The notes beneath the pieces are model-generated. The model was not told where the DNA came from, ran no database searches, and saw only the letters and a list, made by a program, of their open reading frames with translations. From JBHOQX01 sp042408595 (GTDB lineage Bacteria > Chloroflexota > Chloroflexia > Chloroflexales > Roseiflexaceae), in NCBI GenBank assembly GCA_042408595.1, contig JBHOQX010000087.1, positions 32,257 to 96,256 on the forward strand: a DNA stretch of 64,000 nt, read 5' to 3'. Below are positions 9,201 to 17,025 of the stretch, one piece after another. The position numbers were made by a program, and so were the translations under genes. How positions within the stretch are numbered: the first letter of the stretch is position 1; every line of letters begins with the position of its first letter.

Positions 9201-11519
9201 TTATGGCGCGATTCGTCGATACAGCATAATCGGATGCCCTTCCGGCCCGCGCTGCTCTTCGCGGCGGTATGCCTGCCAGAAGCGCGGTTGGTCGGCAAAG
9301 TACGGTGCGGCGAAGTATGGAATGATCGCCGGCGCGCGGTCGAGCACGTAGGGGATGTCGGTCTTCTCGTGGCCGGGCTTGCCCCGGCCCATGGTCGCAA
9401 CGTTCATGCTCGCGATATGCCGGTCATTCAGCCCGAGGATATCGAGCACCGGGCGCTGGCTGTAGTACGCCAGTGCACCCGCTGCCTCGGCGGCGACAAG
9501 CGTGTCCGGCGGTGTGTGGGCGGCCAGCCAGCGCCCCACTTCGCGCCGCCGCGCGACGGTCGTGTTTTCGCGCCAGACTGGGCTGGCTGGATCAAAGGCG
9601 CTGGTCTTCCCTGCTTGGCCAGCCTGGAGCGCCAGCGCCAGCGCCAGGACGCTCCCCGCCGCAAGCGCATGCCATCCCCCGCCTCGCGCGATCCACGCCA
9701 GGCCCCACTGCGCCAGCAGCGCCAACAACGGCACGAGCGGGACAATGAAACGCGAGCCCGCCATCCAGTCGCCGCCGACCGCGATGACATACAAAAAGTA
9801 GACGCCCGTCAGCAGCGCGAGGTAAACGACAGGCGCGCGCCGTACCGAGCGATCCGCATTTGCCCAGCGTGTGGCTGGCCGGATGCTGCCTGAGCGCCGC
9901 CACGCGACCAGCCCGAGGAGGAGCGCGCCAGCCACCCATGCCGGCGCGGCCGGCGCCCAATAGTCGCCGGCGTAGCGCAAGCCACGTGCCAGTTGCGAAC
10001 CGGAGGCGCCGACTTTGACATAGAAGGTGTTCGGCAGCGGCAGGCCATAGTAGCTGAAGCGCCAGAGGTAGTAGGGCAGGAAGATCGCAAGAAAGGCCGC
10101 CAGCGTACGGCCCACCGCGCGCATCCGTTGTTCTGGCGGAGCGTCAAGCAGCCCAAACCCGACCGTGACGGCCAGCAGCAGCATGCCCTCCGGACGTGTC
10201 AGCGCCGCCAGGCCGAAGAGCGCGCCAGCGCGCAGCGGCCAGCCGGCGATCCACGCGCCCGCGCCGGCCAACGCCAGAAAGGTGAACAACGCGGTCTCCA
10301 TGCCGCTGCCGCGCGCCGTATAGGCCAGGAACGCCCCACTTGTCGCCAGCAGGAGAGGCGCAATTGTCGCCGCGAGCGGCTCGCGCGCGCCCGCCAGGCT
10401 CGGCAGCCGCCGCCCGACGACAAAGCAGAGTGCGATCGTGGCCTGGCCGATCAGCAGCGGTAGCAGCCGAGCCAACAGCAGCACATCGCTGTTCGTCGCG
10501 AGCGCGGCCGCCAGCACCATCGTCCAGAGGAAGTTGGTGTATCCCTCAACACGCTCGCCGGGGTTGAAGACCAGGCCGTTGCCGGCAAGCCACTGCTGAG
10601 CGTAGCGCAGCGAAATGAAGGCATCGTCCACCAGCCAGCCACCGAGCAGCACGTTTGCCAGCGGAAGTGCGAGGAGCGCCGCCACGAGCCCAAGCGCCGT
10701 TGCCGCGCGCCCGGGCCGCGCCAGCGCCGCCAGAAGCACACCCCAGAGCATCGCCAGCACGAGCGCCGCCGGCGGAAGCGGCTGCGGGCGGTAATCGAGC
10801 AGCGCCAGCACTGGCCCACCGATCAGGGCGCCCAGCACAACCCGGTGCGCGGCCCGATCGCGCACCCGCATGGCCGCCGCCCCGACCAGCGCCCCGGCCC
10901 CGGCGAGCGCCAGCGCCACCCTTCCGGGCAACGCCGGCCCTGCTGGCGCGTGTACGGCTATCGCATCCATCTGCACGCCGATCCGACGCGGGTTGCCTGT
11001 CAATGTAAAGGTGTCGCTGAACAGCTCAATGTACAGGTCGCTGTCCACGACAGCCTGCGGTGGTGGCGCAAGCACGACGTACCGCCGATAGCCGGCGCTG
11101 GTCGGAAGATCGAGCGCCGCCCGGTGGTCAAGCTCCAGGCGCACCACCGGCTGCGGGCCGCCCGGGCGACACCCGCACAGCCGAAGGTCGAGTCGCAGCG
11201 GCCTGCCGAGTTGGTAAGCATTGCTGAAGACCATCCGCGCCCAGTCGTATGTCCAGCGGAACGTCGTGCGGCCAGCGGTTTCAGGCTCGTAGAACCCGAA
11301 GAAGTTACGAACCGGGCCGGTCTCGCCTTCGGCGCGAAAAGCCTCCTCCGCGCCGACATCCACCGTCATTTGGCGCTGCGGCAGGGGCAGCGCGGCCAGC
11401 AGCCAACCGAGCACTATGCCGGCCCCGAGCGCGTATAGCAGTGCGGCGAGCCAGGCGGGGCGGGCGAGCGCGACGCGCGGCGCCGGCGCCCGCGCGGACA
11501 GCCAGGTGGGGAGACTCAC
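9201..11519 (-). CDS. GT-C-like membrane glycosyltransferase with N-terminal beta domain
   Basis: The start is taken as GTG 11519 (VSLPTWLSARAP); the frame is open further upstream, but that part lies inside the neighbouring glycosyltransferase gene. The product is 772 residues. One helix is followed by a beta-rich extracytoplasmic domain (about 60-220, with VVRLELDHRAALDLPTS) and then many helices. The loop WLVDDAFISLRYAQQWLAG continuing to GLVFNPGERVEGYTNFLW is a strong signature of GT-C transferases related to mycobacterial AftB-type enzymes. The C-terminal domain has GALAYYSQRPVLDILGLND. It should transfer a sugar from a polyprenyl donor on the outer membrane face. The exact donor is unknown. 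Confidence 0.75.
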   Translation of the reverse strand: MSLPTWLSARAPAPRVALARPAWLAALLYALGAGIVLGWLLAALPLPQRQMTVDVGAEEAFRAEGETGPVRNFFGFYEPETAGRTTFRWTYDWARMVFSNAYQLGRPLRLDLRLCGCRPGGPQPVVRLELDHRAALDLPTSAGYRRYVVLAPPPQAVVDSDLYIELFSDTFTLTGNPRRIGVQMDAIAVHAPAGPALPGRVALALAGAGALVGAAAMRVRDRAAHRVVLGALIGGPVLALLDYRPQPLPPAALVLAMLWGVLLAALARPGRAATALGLVAALLALPLANVLLGGWLVDDAFISLRYAQQWLAGNGLVFNPGERVEGYTNFLWTMVLAAALATNSDVLLLARLLPLLIGQATIALCFVVGRRLPSLAGAREPLAATIAPLLLATSGAFLAYTARGSGMETALFTFLALAGAGAWIAGWPLRAGALFGLAALTRPEGMLLLAVTVGFGLLDAPPEQRMRAVGRTLAAFLAIFLPYYLWRFSYYGLPLPNTFYVKVGASGSQLARGLRYAGDYWAPAAPAWVAGALLLGLVAWRRSGSIRPATRWANADRSVRRAPVVYLALLTGVYFLYVIAVGGDWMAGSRFIVPLVPLLALLAQWGLAWIARGGGWHALAAGSVLALALALQAGQAGKTSAFDPASPVWRENTTVARRREVGRWLAAHTPPDTLVAAEAAGALAYYSQRPVLDILGLNDRHIASMNVATMGRGKPGHEKTDIPYVLDRAPAIIPYFAAPYFADQPRFWQAYRREEQRGPEGHPIMLYRRIAP

Positions 11520-11569
11520 GTCCGGGGCTCCATCGCGGCGCTCTGTGCTCTCGGGCTCATAGGCGCGGA

Positions 11570-12811
11570 TTATAGCACACGGGCCTGCGCCGCCCGCGCG
11601 TAGCAGTCGAGCGTTCGCTCCAGCAGTGCGGCCTCGTCGAAGGCCGCCGCCAGCCGCGCCCGCCCGCCCGCCGCCAGCCGCGCCCGCAGGGCCGGGTCGT
11701 CCAGCAGCCGGATGATGCCCGCCGCCAGCGCCGCCGGGCTTTCCGGCGCGACCAGCAGCCCATCCGTGCCGTCGCGCACGATCTCGTCGATCACCGGGAT
11801 GTCGCTCGCCACCAGCGGCACGCCGGCCTGCATCGCCTCCAGCAGCGGCAGCCCGAACCCCTCGTAGCGCGACGGGATGGCGATACACGCTGCGGCGCGC
11901 AGCAGCGCCAGCTTCTGCGCCTCCGTCACCCGCCCGGCGAAGACCAGCCGCGCCGCGACGCCCAGCGCGCGAGCGCGGGCCTCCATCTCCGCCTGCGACG
12001 CCGGGTTGTGGCTTACGAACACGAACGTGGCGGATGGATGCTGTGCCACAACCGCCGGCATGGCCTCGACCAACAGGTCGAACCCCTTGCGCGGCGTCAG
12101 TTGCCCGATAAACAGCACGATCGGGTGCGCCAGCCCCCGCACGACCGAGTCGTCCGGCGTCAGGTCTGGGGCGCCGCCGATCCAGAGTGGAATGGTCTCG
12201 ATCCGCTCGGGCGCGAAGCCCATCCGCTCCAGAACCACGCGCTCCGCCCGCGAGGAAGCGATGAAGCGATCCACCTGGCGCAGGGGGGCATGGAGCAGAT
12301 AGTTCGTCAATTGGCGGCGCGGGCGCGGGTCGCGGCGCAGTTGGCGCAGGAGGTCGGGCAGCGTCCAGGCCAGTCGGTCGTAGCGCACCTGGCTGGCGTA
12401 CGGGCGCTCGCGGTCGTCCACCAGGTAGGCGTCGTGGTAAGGGCCGACAGGCGTATGCACCACCGGCACGCCGCGGCGGCGCGCCCAGGCGACGGCGTTG
12501 TACACGAAGACATTGCGGAAGTGATAGATGTGCAGCACATCCGGCCTGGGGATCGCATCGAGCAGCCGGCCAAGCTTCGGGCCGGGCCAGATGCGCGGCG
12601 GAGCCCGTAACACATCGATTCCGTCGATCTCCTCACGCCGCGCGCGCATCGAGGGATGCGCCGGCTGGAGGTAGCCGATGGCGGTCACGCGGTGACCGCG
12701 CCGGGCAAGCGCGCGGGCCAGCACCGGCTCCGGCCAATTCGGCGCGAAGTCGCCTGTCACTCCGCCGATCCCAAGAATAAGAACGTGGAGTTTGTCGCCG
12801 GGTGCGGTCAT
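11570..12811 (-). CDS. GT4-family glycosyltransferase
   Basis: This is a 413-residue GT-B enzyme beginning MTAPGDKLHVLILGIGG; no clear Shine-Dalgarno precedes the ATG at 12811. The donor half carries VLFIGQLTPRKGFDLLVEAM, LRAAACIAIPSRYEGFGLPL and the following LEAMQAGVPLVASDIPVIDE, the E-x7-E region of group 1 transferases. It lies upstream of the GT-C gene, with about 50 bp between the two by the chosen start, in the same direction. It probably acts on a cytoplasmic lipid-linked glycan intermediate. Confidence 0.88.
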   Translation of the reverse strand: MTAPGDKLHVLILGIGGVTGDFAPNWPEPVLARALARRGHRVTAIGYLQPAHPSMRARREEIDGIDVLRAPPRIWPGPKLGRLLDAIPRPDVLHIYHFRNVFVYNAVAWARRRGVPVVHTPVGPYHDAYLVDDRERPYASQVRYDRLAWTLPDLLRQLRRDPRPRRQLTNYLLHAPLRQVDRFIASSRAERVVLERMGFAPERIETIPLWIGGAPDLTPDDSVVRGLAHPIVLFIGQLTPRKGFDLLVEAMPAVVAQHPSATFVFVSHNPASQAEMEARARALGVAARLVFAGRVTEAQKLALLRAAACIAIPSRYEGFGLPLLEAMQAGVPLVASDIPVIDEIVRDGTDGLLVAPESPAALAAGIIRLLDDPALRARLAAGGRARLAAAFDEAALLERTLDCYARAAQARVL

Positions 12812-13030
12812 GTAGGTTTGACAATAGCCGGCGGATAGTAGCCAGCGGACGATCGACGATTGTTATGACGACGGGCGAAGGACGCCCCCGCCCCTACGCT
12901 CGCACAGGGATGCGCGGCACGGACGAGATGCAGACGACAGCGGGCTCTACCCTCTGGAAACAGCGCTACCGCCCATCCTATCGGTTTCGTCCTTCCTCGT
13001 TCGTCCTTCGTCGGCATGGCGGACTGCACG
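12812..13030. repeat. Spacer with degenerate CGTCCTTCGTC-type repeats
   Basis: This 219-bp gap has no gene. It contains repeated short words such as TTTCGTCCTTCC, TCGTTCGTCCTTCGTC and, near 12860-12890, GACGACGGGCGAAGGACG. The same vocabulary appears in spacers at 19480-19612 and 27551-27763 and inside some coding regions. It looks like decayed, short-unit repetitive DNA rather than regulatory sequence. Confidence 0.5.
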
Positions 13031-14227
13031 TCATCGCCGCATCGTCTCACCAGCAAGCGCCCGTTCGTAACAGCGCACCACCCGGTCGGCCACCCGCTCC
13101 CAGGTGAATTCCGCCAGGGCGCGTTCGCGCCCGGCCGCCCCCATCCGCCGCCGCAGCCGTTCATTGGCCAGCAGCCGGGCGAGCGCGGCGGCCAACGCCC
13201 AGGCATCCGCCGGCGGGACGAGCAGCCCGGTCTCGCCATCCCTCACAACTTCGGGGATCCCGCCGGTGCGCGCCCCGACGACCGGCCGGGCGCAGGCCAT
13301 CGCCTCGCACGCGGCGATGCCGAAGGTCTCGTGGTCGGTGCTCGGCAGGACGAGCGCATCGCTGACGGCGTGGTAGCGCGGCAGTTCGGCGTTCGGCTGC
13401 GCGCCGGCGAACGCGACGCGCCCGGCGATGCCGAGGTCGCGCGCCCGCCGCTCCAGCGCGGCCCGGTGCGGGCCGTCTCCCGCCAGCACCAGGCGCGGCG
13501 GCAGGACGTGAACGCCGGCCCCGTTTCCCACCGCCGCGCCCTGAGCCCGGACCCCCGAATCCCGGCTCAGCAGGGCGACGGCTTCCAGCAGATGATCCAG
13601 CCCCTTGAACGTCACGAGCCGGCCGACGTACAACAATAGCGGCGCGCCGTCCGGGCTGAGCGACGTGCGCAGCGCCGGGTCAGGCGGCAACGGGCGGAAG
13701 GTCGCGGCGTCGAAGCCGTTGTACGATACATCGATCGGGAACAGATAGCGCGCTTCGACCATCGCCGCGTTGTAGTGTGAGCAGGCGAACGCGCCATCGA
13801 TCGCGCGGCGGAAGAAGCGGTCGCCGGGGAAGAAATCGGTGCCCTGCGAGTTGTAGAGCACGCGGGCGCCGCTGCGCCGCCGCGCCAGCGCCGCCACCGG
13901 AAAGTCGTACGGCTTCGACACCTGGATGATGTCGTAGTGCCCGGCGATCAAGTCCGGCAGAGCATGGCGCGCCATCGAGAGCCGCTCTAGCAGCTTGAGC
14001 AGGTTTAGCGACTTGCGCAGCGCCGGGTTCCGGCCCCAGCGCTCGCGCGGGATGTAGGGATAGGTCCGCACCGCGATCCGCGGATCATCCCGCTCTACGC
14101 CGCCGCGCCCGCCGAAGAGCGTGACATCGTGGCCGCGCCCGGCTAATTCGCGCCCGATCTCCCACACGAACGTCTCGACGCCGCCATGTTTGGTCGTCGT
14201 CGTCAGATTGTACAGCGCGATCTTCAC
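13031..14227 (-). CDS. GT4-family glycosyltransferase
   Basis: The start is GTG 14227 (VKIALYNLTTTTKHGGVETF), chosen because it overlaps the stop of the upstream flippase gene in a GTGA tetranucleotide and opens directly into the GT-B fold. The product is 398 residues. Visible motifs are LLYVGRLVTFKGLDHLLEA, VLPSTDHETFGIAACEAM and RPVVGARTGGIPEVV, as in GT4 enzymes. Between the lysine-site strand and RLVLAGDGPHRAAL there are about 23 extra glycine- and alanine-rich residues (RDSGVRAQGAAVGNGAGV and on) that most relatives lack. It probably works with the flippase in glycan assembly. Confidence 0.85.
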   Translation of the reverse strand: MKIALYNLTTTTKHGGVETFVWEIGRELAGRGHDVTLFGGRGGVERDDPRIAVRTYPYIPRERWGRNPALRKSLNLLKLLERLSMARHALPDLIAGHYDIIQVSKPYDFPVAALARRRSGARVLYNSQGTDFFPGDRFFRRAIDGAFACSHYNAAMVEARYLFPIDVSYNGFDAATFRPLPPDPALRTSLSPDGAPLLLYVGRLVTFKGLDHLLEAVALLSRDSGVRAQGAAVGNGAGVHVLPPRLVLAGDGPHRAALERRARDLGIAGRVAFAGAQPNAELPRYHAVSDALVLPSTDHETFGIAACEAMACARPVVGARTGGIPEVVRDGETGLLVPPADAWALAAALARLLANERLRRRMGAAGRERALAEFTWERVADRVVRCYERALAGETMRR

Positions 14228-15936
14228 AGCAGCCGGGCGATCATGGTCTTGAACGGCAGGCGCAGGCTGAGGATGCGTCGTCGCTCGCTCGCGTCCAGCC
14301 CGCCGAGCACCCGCAGCGCAACCGCGAAAACCGCAGCGGCAAGCGCCGCCAGCAACCCCAGGCTGAGCGCCGCCAACGCCTTGCCGGCGAAGGTACCGGC
14401 GCCGGGCGGGAAGGGCCAGACCGGCAGCAGCAGCGCCAGCGGCAGCGCAAAGGCCGCCGTCGCCGCCAGCACCCGCCCGGCGAAACCGAGCGGGTAGCGC
14501 AGCCCCATCTCCCGCCGGACGACCGCCAGCGTCACCAGGCGGGGCAGCAGCCGCGCCACACCGACGGCGACCGCCGCGCCCGCAAGCCCGTAGGCCGGCA
14601 CGAGCAGCGTTAGCAACGGCACGCTCACCAACGCCAGCAGCCGCGCCGCCACCACCGGCCGGTAGCGCTCGTAGACCATCAGCACATTGTGCGGCACACT
14701 CAGGATCGACTCGGCGAAGGCGAACGCGATCAGGATGTAGCACAGCGGCGCCGTCTCAGTGTAGCGCGGGTAGAGCAGCGCCAGCAGGGCTGGCGTCAGC
14801 AGCGCCAGCCCGGCGCCAGCCGGCAGCAGCACTAGCAGAAACAGACGCGAGACGCTGCCGTACGCGTCCTGCAGTGCGGCGGGGTCGTCCCGGCCGCGAA
14901 TGCGTGTCAGCAGCGGCGTGAGCAGCCCGCCGAACGGCAGGTAGGCGTAGCTGAGGAAGCTCTTGGCGAAGGTGTAGGCGAAAGCCAGCAGCGCCATTTG
15001 CTCGAGCCCCAGCCCCATCGCTGTGAGCGCGAAGCTGACGAACGCCACGTCATAGAACCAGGTCGTGCCCTGCGTCAGGAACGAGACGCCAGCGAAGCGT
15101 GTGAAGCGCCCGGGCAACGTCGGGTCCGGCGCGGCGGCCGGGGGGGCCGGTGCGAGCTCGCGCGCGGCGATGGCCGTCTGCCAGACAGCCAGGCCCACAG
15201 CGACGACAGATGTGATCACCATGCCGAGCAGAACGCCGCCCACGCTCCATCCGGCCAGCACGAAAGCGATCACCAGCAACGGCTGAAGCAGCGCCACCGC
15301 GGCGGTGATGAGGTTCCAGGCCTTCTGCTTGAAATACGCCGTCAGGAACTGCATGCCCACGTCGTATAGCGCGCCGAAGAGCACCAGCACGGCGACAACC
15401 CACAGGAACAGCCGGCCACTCGCCTGGATCTGGCCGACCACCTGCTCTTGCGCAGCGAGCCGGGTCTCGGCGCGGGCCGCCTCCGCGGGCGGCGCGCCGG
15501 CCTGACGCAGTTGAGCGACCTGCTGCCGCGCTGTGGCGGTGGCCTGCCCCTCGCGCTGCAGCAGATAATCGAGCATCGGTCGGCTGCTGAACAGCATTAC
15601 GGAGACGCAGACGAGCACGATCGCCAGCTTCAGCGCGATCACCCGCCGCAGAAAGCGGCCCACGCCCGCGCGGCCGGCGCGCTGCTCGACTTCGGGGATG
15701 AAACGCGGCAGGCTGCGCTCCATGCCCAGATCGGAGAGCAGGCCGATTGTCGCCGCCAGGCCGCTGATCAGAGTCAGCACGCCATACTGGGCCAGCGTCA
15801 GGTAGCGGAGCATCAGCACGCCGGCTAGCAAGCCGACGACGAACTGCACCGGGAACAGCACAGTGTTCCAGGCCGCCGCGCCGGCCACGCGCTGCGTCAG
15901 GTTCGGCTGTGATTTCTCGCTGGTCGAGTCACTCAC
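14224..15936 (-). CDS. Wzx-type polysaccharide flippase (MOP superfamily)
   Basis: The start is taken as GTG 15936 (VSDSTSEKSQPNLTQRVAGA), since residues further upstream come from repeat-like DNA. The product is about 570 residues with 12-14 predicted helices and the typical N-terminus RVAGAAAWNTVLFPVQFVVG and LRYLTLAQYGVLTLISGL. It likely flips undecaprenyl-linked oligosaccharides across the membrane. An unusual soluble stretch at about residues 130-165 (QVAQLRQAGAPPAEAARAET) sits in a loop. The following GT4 gene starts within its stop codon, so the two are translationally coupled. Confidence 0.82.
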   Translation of the reverse strand: MSDSTSEKSQPNLTQRVAGAAAWNTVLFPVQFVVGLLAGVLMLRYLTLAQYGVLTLISGLAATIGLLSDLGMERSLPRFIPEVEQRAGRAGVGRFLRRVIALKLAIVLVCVSVMLFSSRPMLDYLLQREGQATATARQQVAQLRQAGAPPAEAARAETRLAAQEQVVGQIQASGRLFLWVVAVLVLFGALYDVGMQFLTAYFKQKAWNLITAAVALLQPLLVIAFVLAGWSVGGVLLGMVITSVVAVGLAVWQTAIAARELAPAPPAAAPDPTLPGRFTRFAGVSFLTQGTTWFYDVAFVSFALTAMGLGLEQMALLAFAYTFAKSFLSYAYLPFGGLLTPLLTRIRGRDDPAALQDAYGSVSRLFLLVLLPAGAGLALLTPALLALLYPRYTETAPLCYILIAFAFAESILSVPHNVLMVYERYRPVVAARLLALVSVPLLTLLVPAYGLAGAAVAVGVARLLPRLVTLAVVRREMGLRYPLGFAGRVLAATAAFALPLALLLPVWPFPPGAGTFAGKALAALSLGLLAALAAAVFAVALRVLGGLDASERRRILSLRLPFKTMIARLL

Positions 15937-15954
15937 AGGATTTACGCAGTGGGA

Positions 15955-16075
15955 AGGTTTGGAAGGGCGAAGCCCCTCCGGAAACCCCTTCGTGGGCGCG
16001 CCCACGCGCACGAAAAAGATCGCCGTGGAGGGCCTGCGGCCCGCCACACTCCCGCGCCGTGGGCGGCCGCGTCGG
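15955..16075. repeat. Intergenic hairpin-rich repeat
   Basis: The gap between the flippase and methyltransferase genes holds several palindromes, including GTGGGCGCGCCCAC (perfect) and GGAGGGCCTGCGGCCCGCC. The part near 16029 (GTGGAGGGCCTGCGGCCCGC then CACACTCCC) resembles the repeat at 33487 (GTGGCGGGCCCAGTCCGCC then ACACCTCCC). I read it as a member of a small dispersed repeat family, not as a gene. Confidence 0.45.
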
Positions 16076-16077
16076 AC

Positions 16078-16965
16078 CTATCGCTCACGGCTGCACGCTT
16101 CCCGCACCAGCAGCAGTTCGAACGTGCCCTGGAAGAGCGTCCGGTAGGCGATGTAGGCCGGTACGGCCAGGCCGAGCCGCTGCAGCAGGTCGCGGGCGCG
16201 GCCCTTCAGCCCGCCGGCGCGGCGCTCGCCGCGGCGTACCCGATCCTCGCCAATATCGCCGACCCGCAGGCCGTGGCGCGTCGCCAGCGCCCGAAAGCCG
16301 CTCAATGTGAAGTAGTGCATCTCGGAGAGCCGCTGGCGATCTTGAAACGACGCGCCGCCTTTGCCCCGCCCGCGCCAGGCGATGATCCGCTCGGCCAGCG
16401 AGCGCGGCAGCCAGTTGAGCAGGGGCATGTGATAGTGCGGGTCGCGGAAAGCGTAGCGGTTGATCACCGTGACGAGCGCACGGCCGCCAGGCCGCAGCAC
16501 CCGGCTGATCTCGGCGATCAGGCGCTCCGGGTCCTGCACATGCTCGACAACATCCCACGAGATCACCAGGTCGAAGCTGCCGTCCGCCAGCGGGAGCCGC
16601 TCGCCCACGCCGTTGACCACCGGAAGGTCGAGGGCATAGCGCGCGGCCCGCAGCCGGATGATCGCGCAGTACTCCGGGTTATACTCGAACGCCAGCGGGT
16701 CGGCGCCGGCCAGCGCCAGGGCCACCGCCGTGCCGCCCATGCCGGCCCCCAGGTCGAGGATGCGGCGGCCCGGGAGCGCGCCGCCGTAGCGCGCGATCGT
16801 CCGCAGGCGGTCGGCCTGGCGGCGCTCCTGCCACAACCGCCCCTCGCGCCAGTCGGCAAAATCCGGCCGCCAGGTCATATGGGCCAGCCAGCGGTCGATT
16901 CGCGCGGCCAGTTCGGCCTCGCGCGCCGGGTCGCTGGCTGGCGCAATCGCGGCGTCTGTGCTCAT
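16078..16965 (-). CDS. Class I SAM-dependent methyltransferase
   Basis: This is a 295-residue cytoplasmic enzyme. Motif I is RRILDLGAGMGGTAVAL (about residues 68-84). Acidic motif II is in LAFEYNPEYC, and motif post-II/IV is SFDLVISWDVVEHVQDPERL, followed by VLRPGGRALVTVINR. This is the UbiE/methyltransferase-11 pattern. Its place in the polysaccharide locus suggests O-methylation of a sugar or a lipid-linked intermediate, which is inference. The gene is on the same strand as its neighbours, about 60 bp from the lipoprotein gene upstream. Confidence 0.85.
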   Translation of the reverse strand: MSTDAAIAPASDPAREAELAARIDRWLAHMTWRPDFADWREGRLWQERRQADRLRTIARYGGALPGRRILDLGAGMGGTAVALALAGADPLAFEYNPEYCAIIRLRAARYALDLPVVNGVGERLPLADGSFDLVISWDVVEHVQDPERLIAEISRVLRPGGRALVTVINRYAFRDPHYHMPLLNWLPRSLAERIIAWRGRGKGGASFQDRQRLSEMHYFTLSGFRALATRHGLRVGDIGEDRVRRGERRAGGLKGRARDLLQRLGLAVPAYIAYRTLFQGTFELLLVREACSRER

Positions 16966-17025
16966 GTCGAACGTCTGTCTTCGGCGCTGCCAGCCTGGAG
17001 TTGGCAGCCTCTGCGCCCGAGCGCG

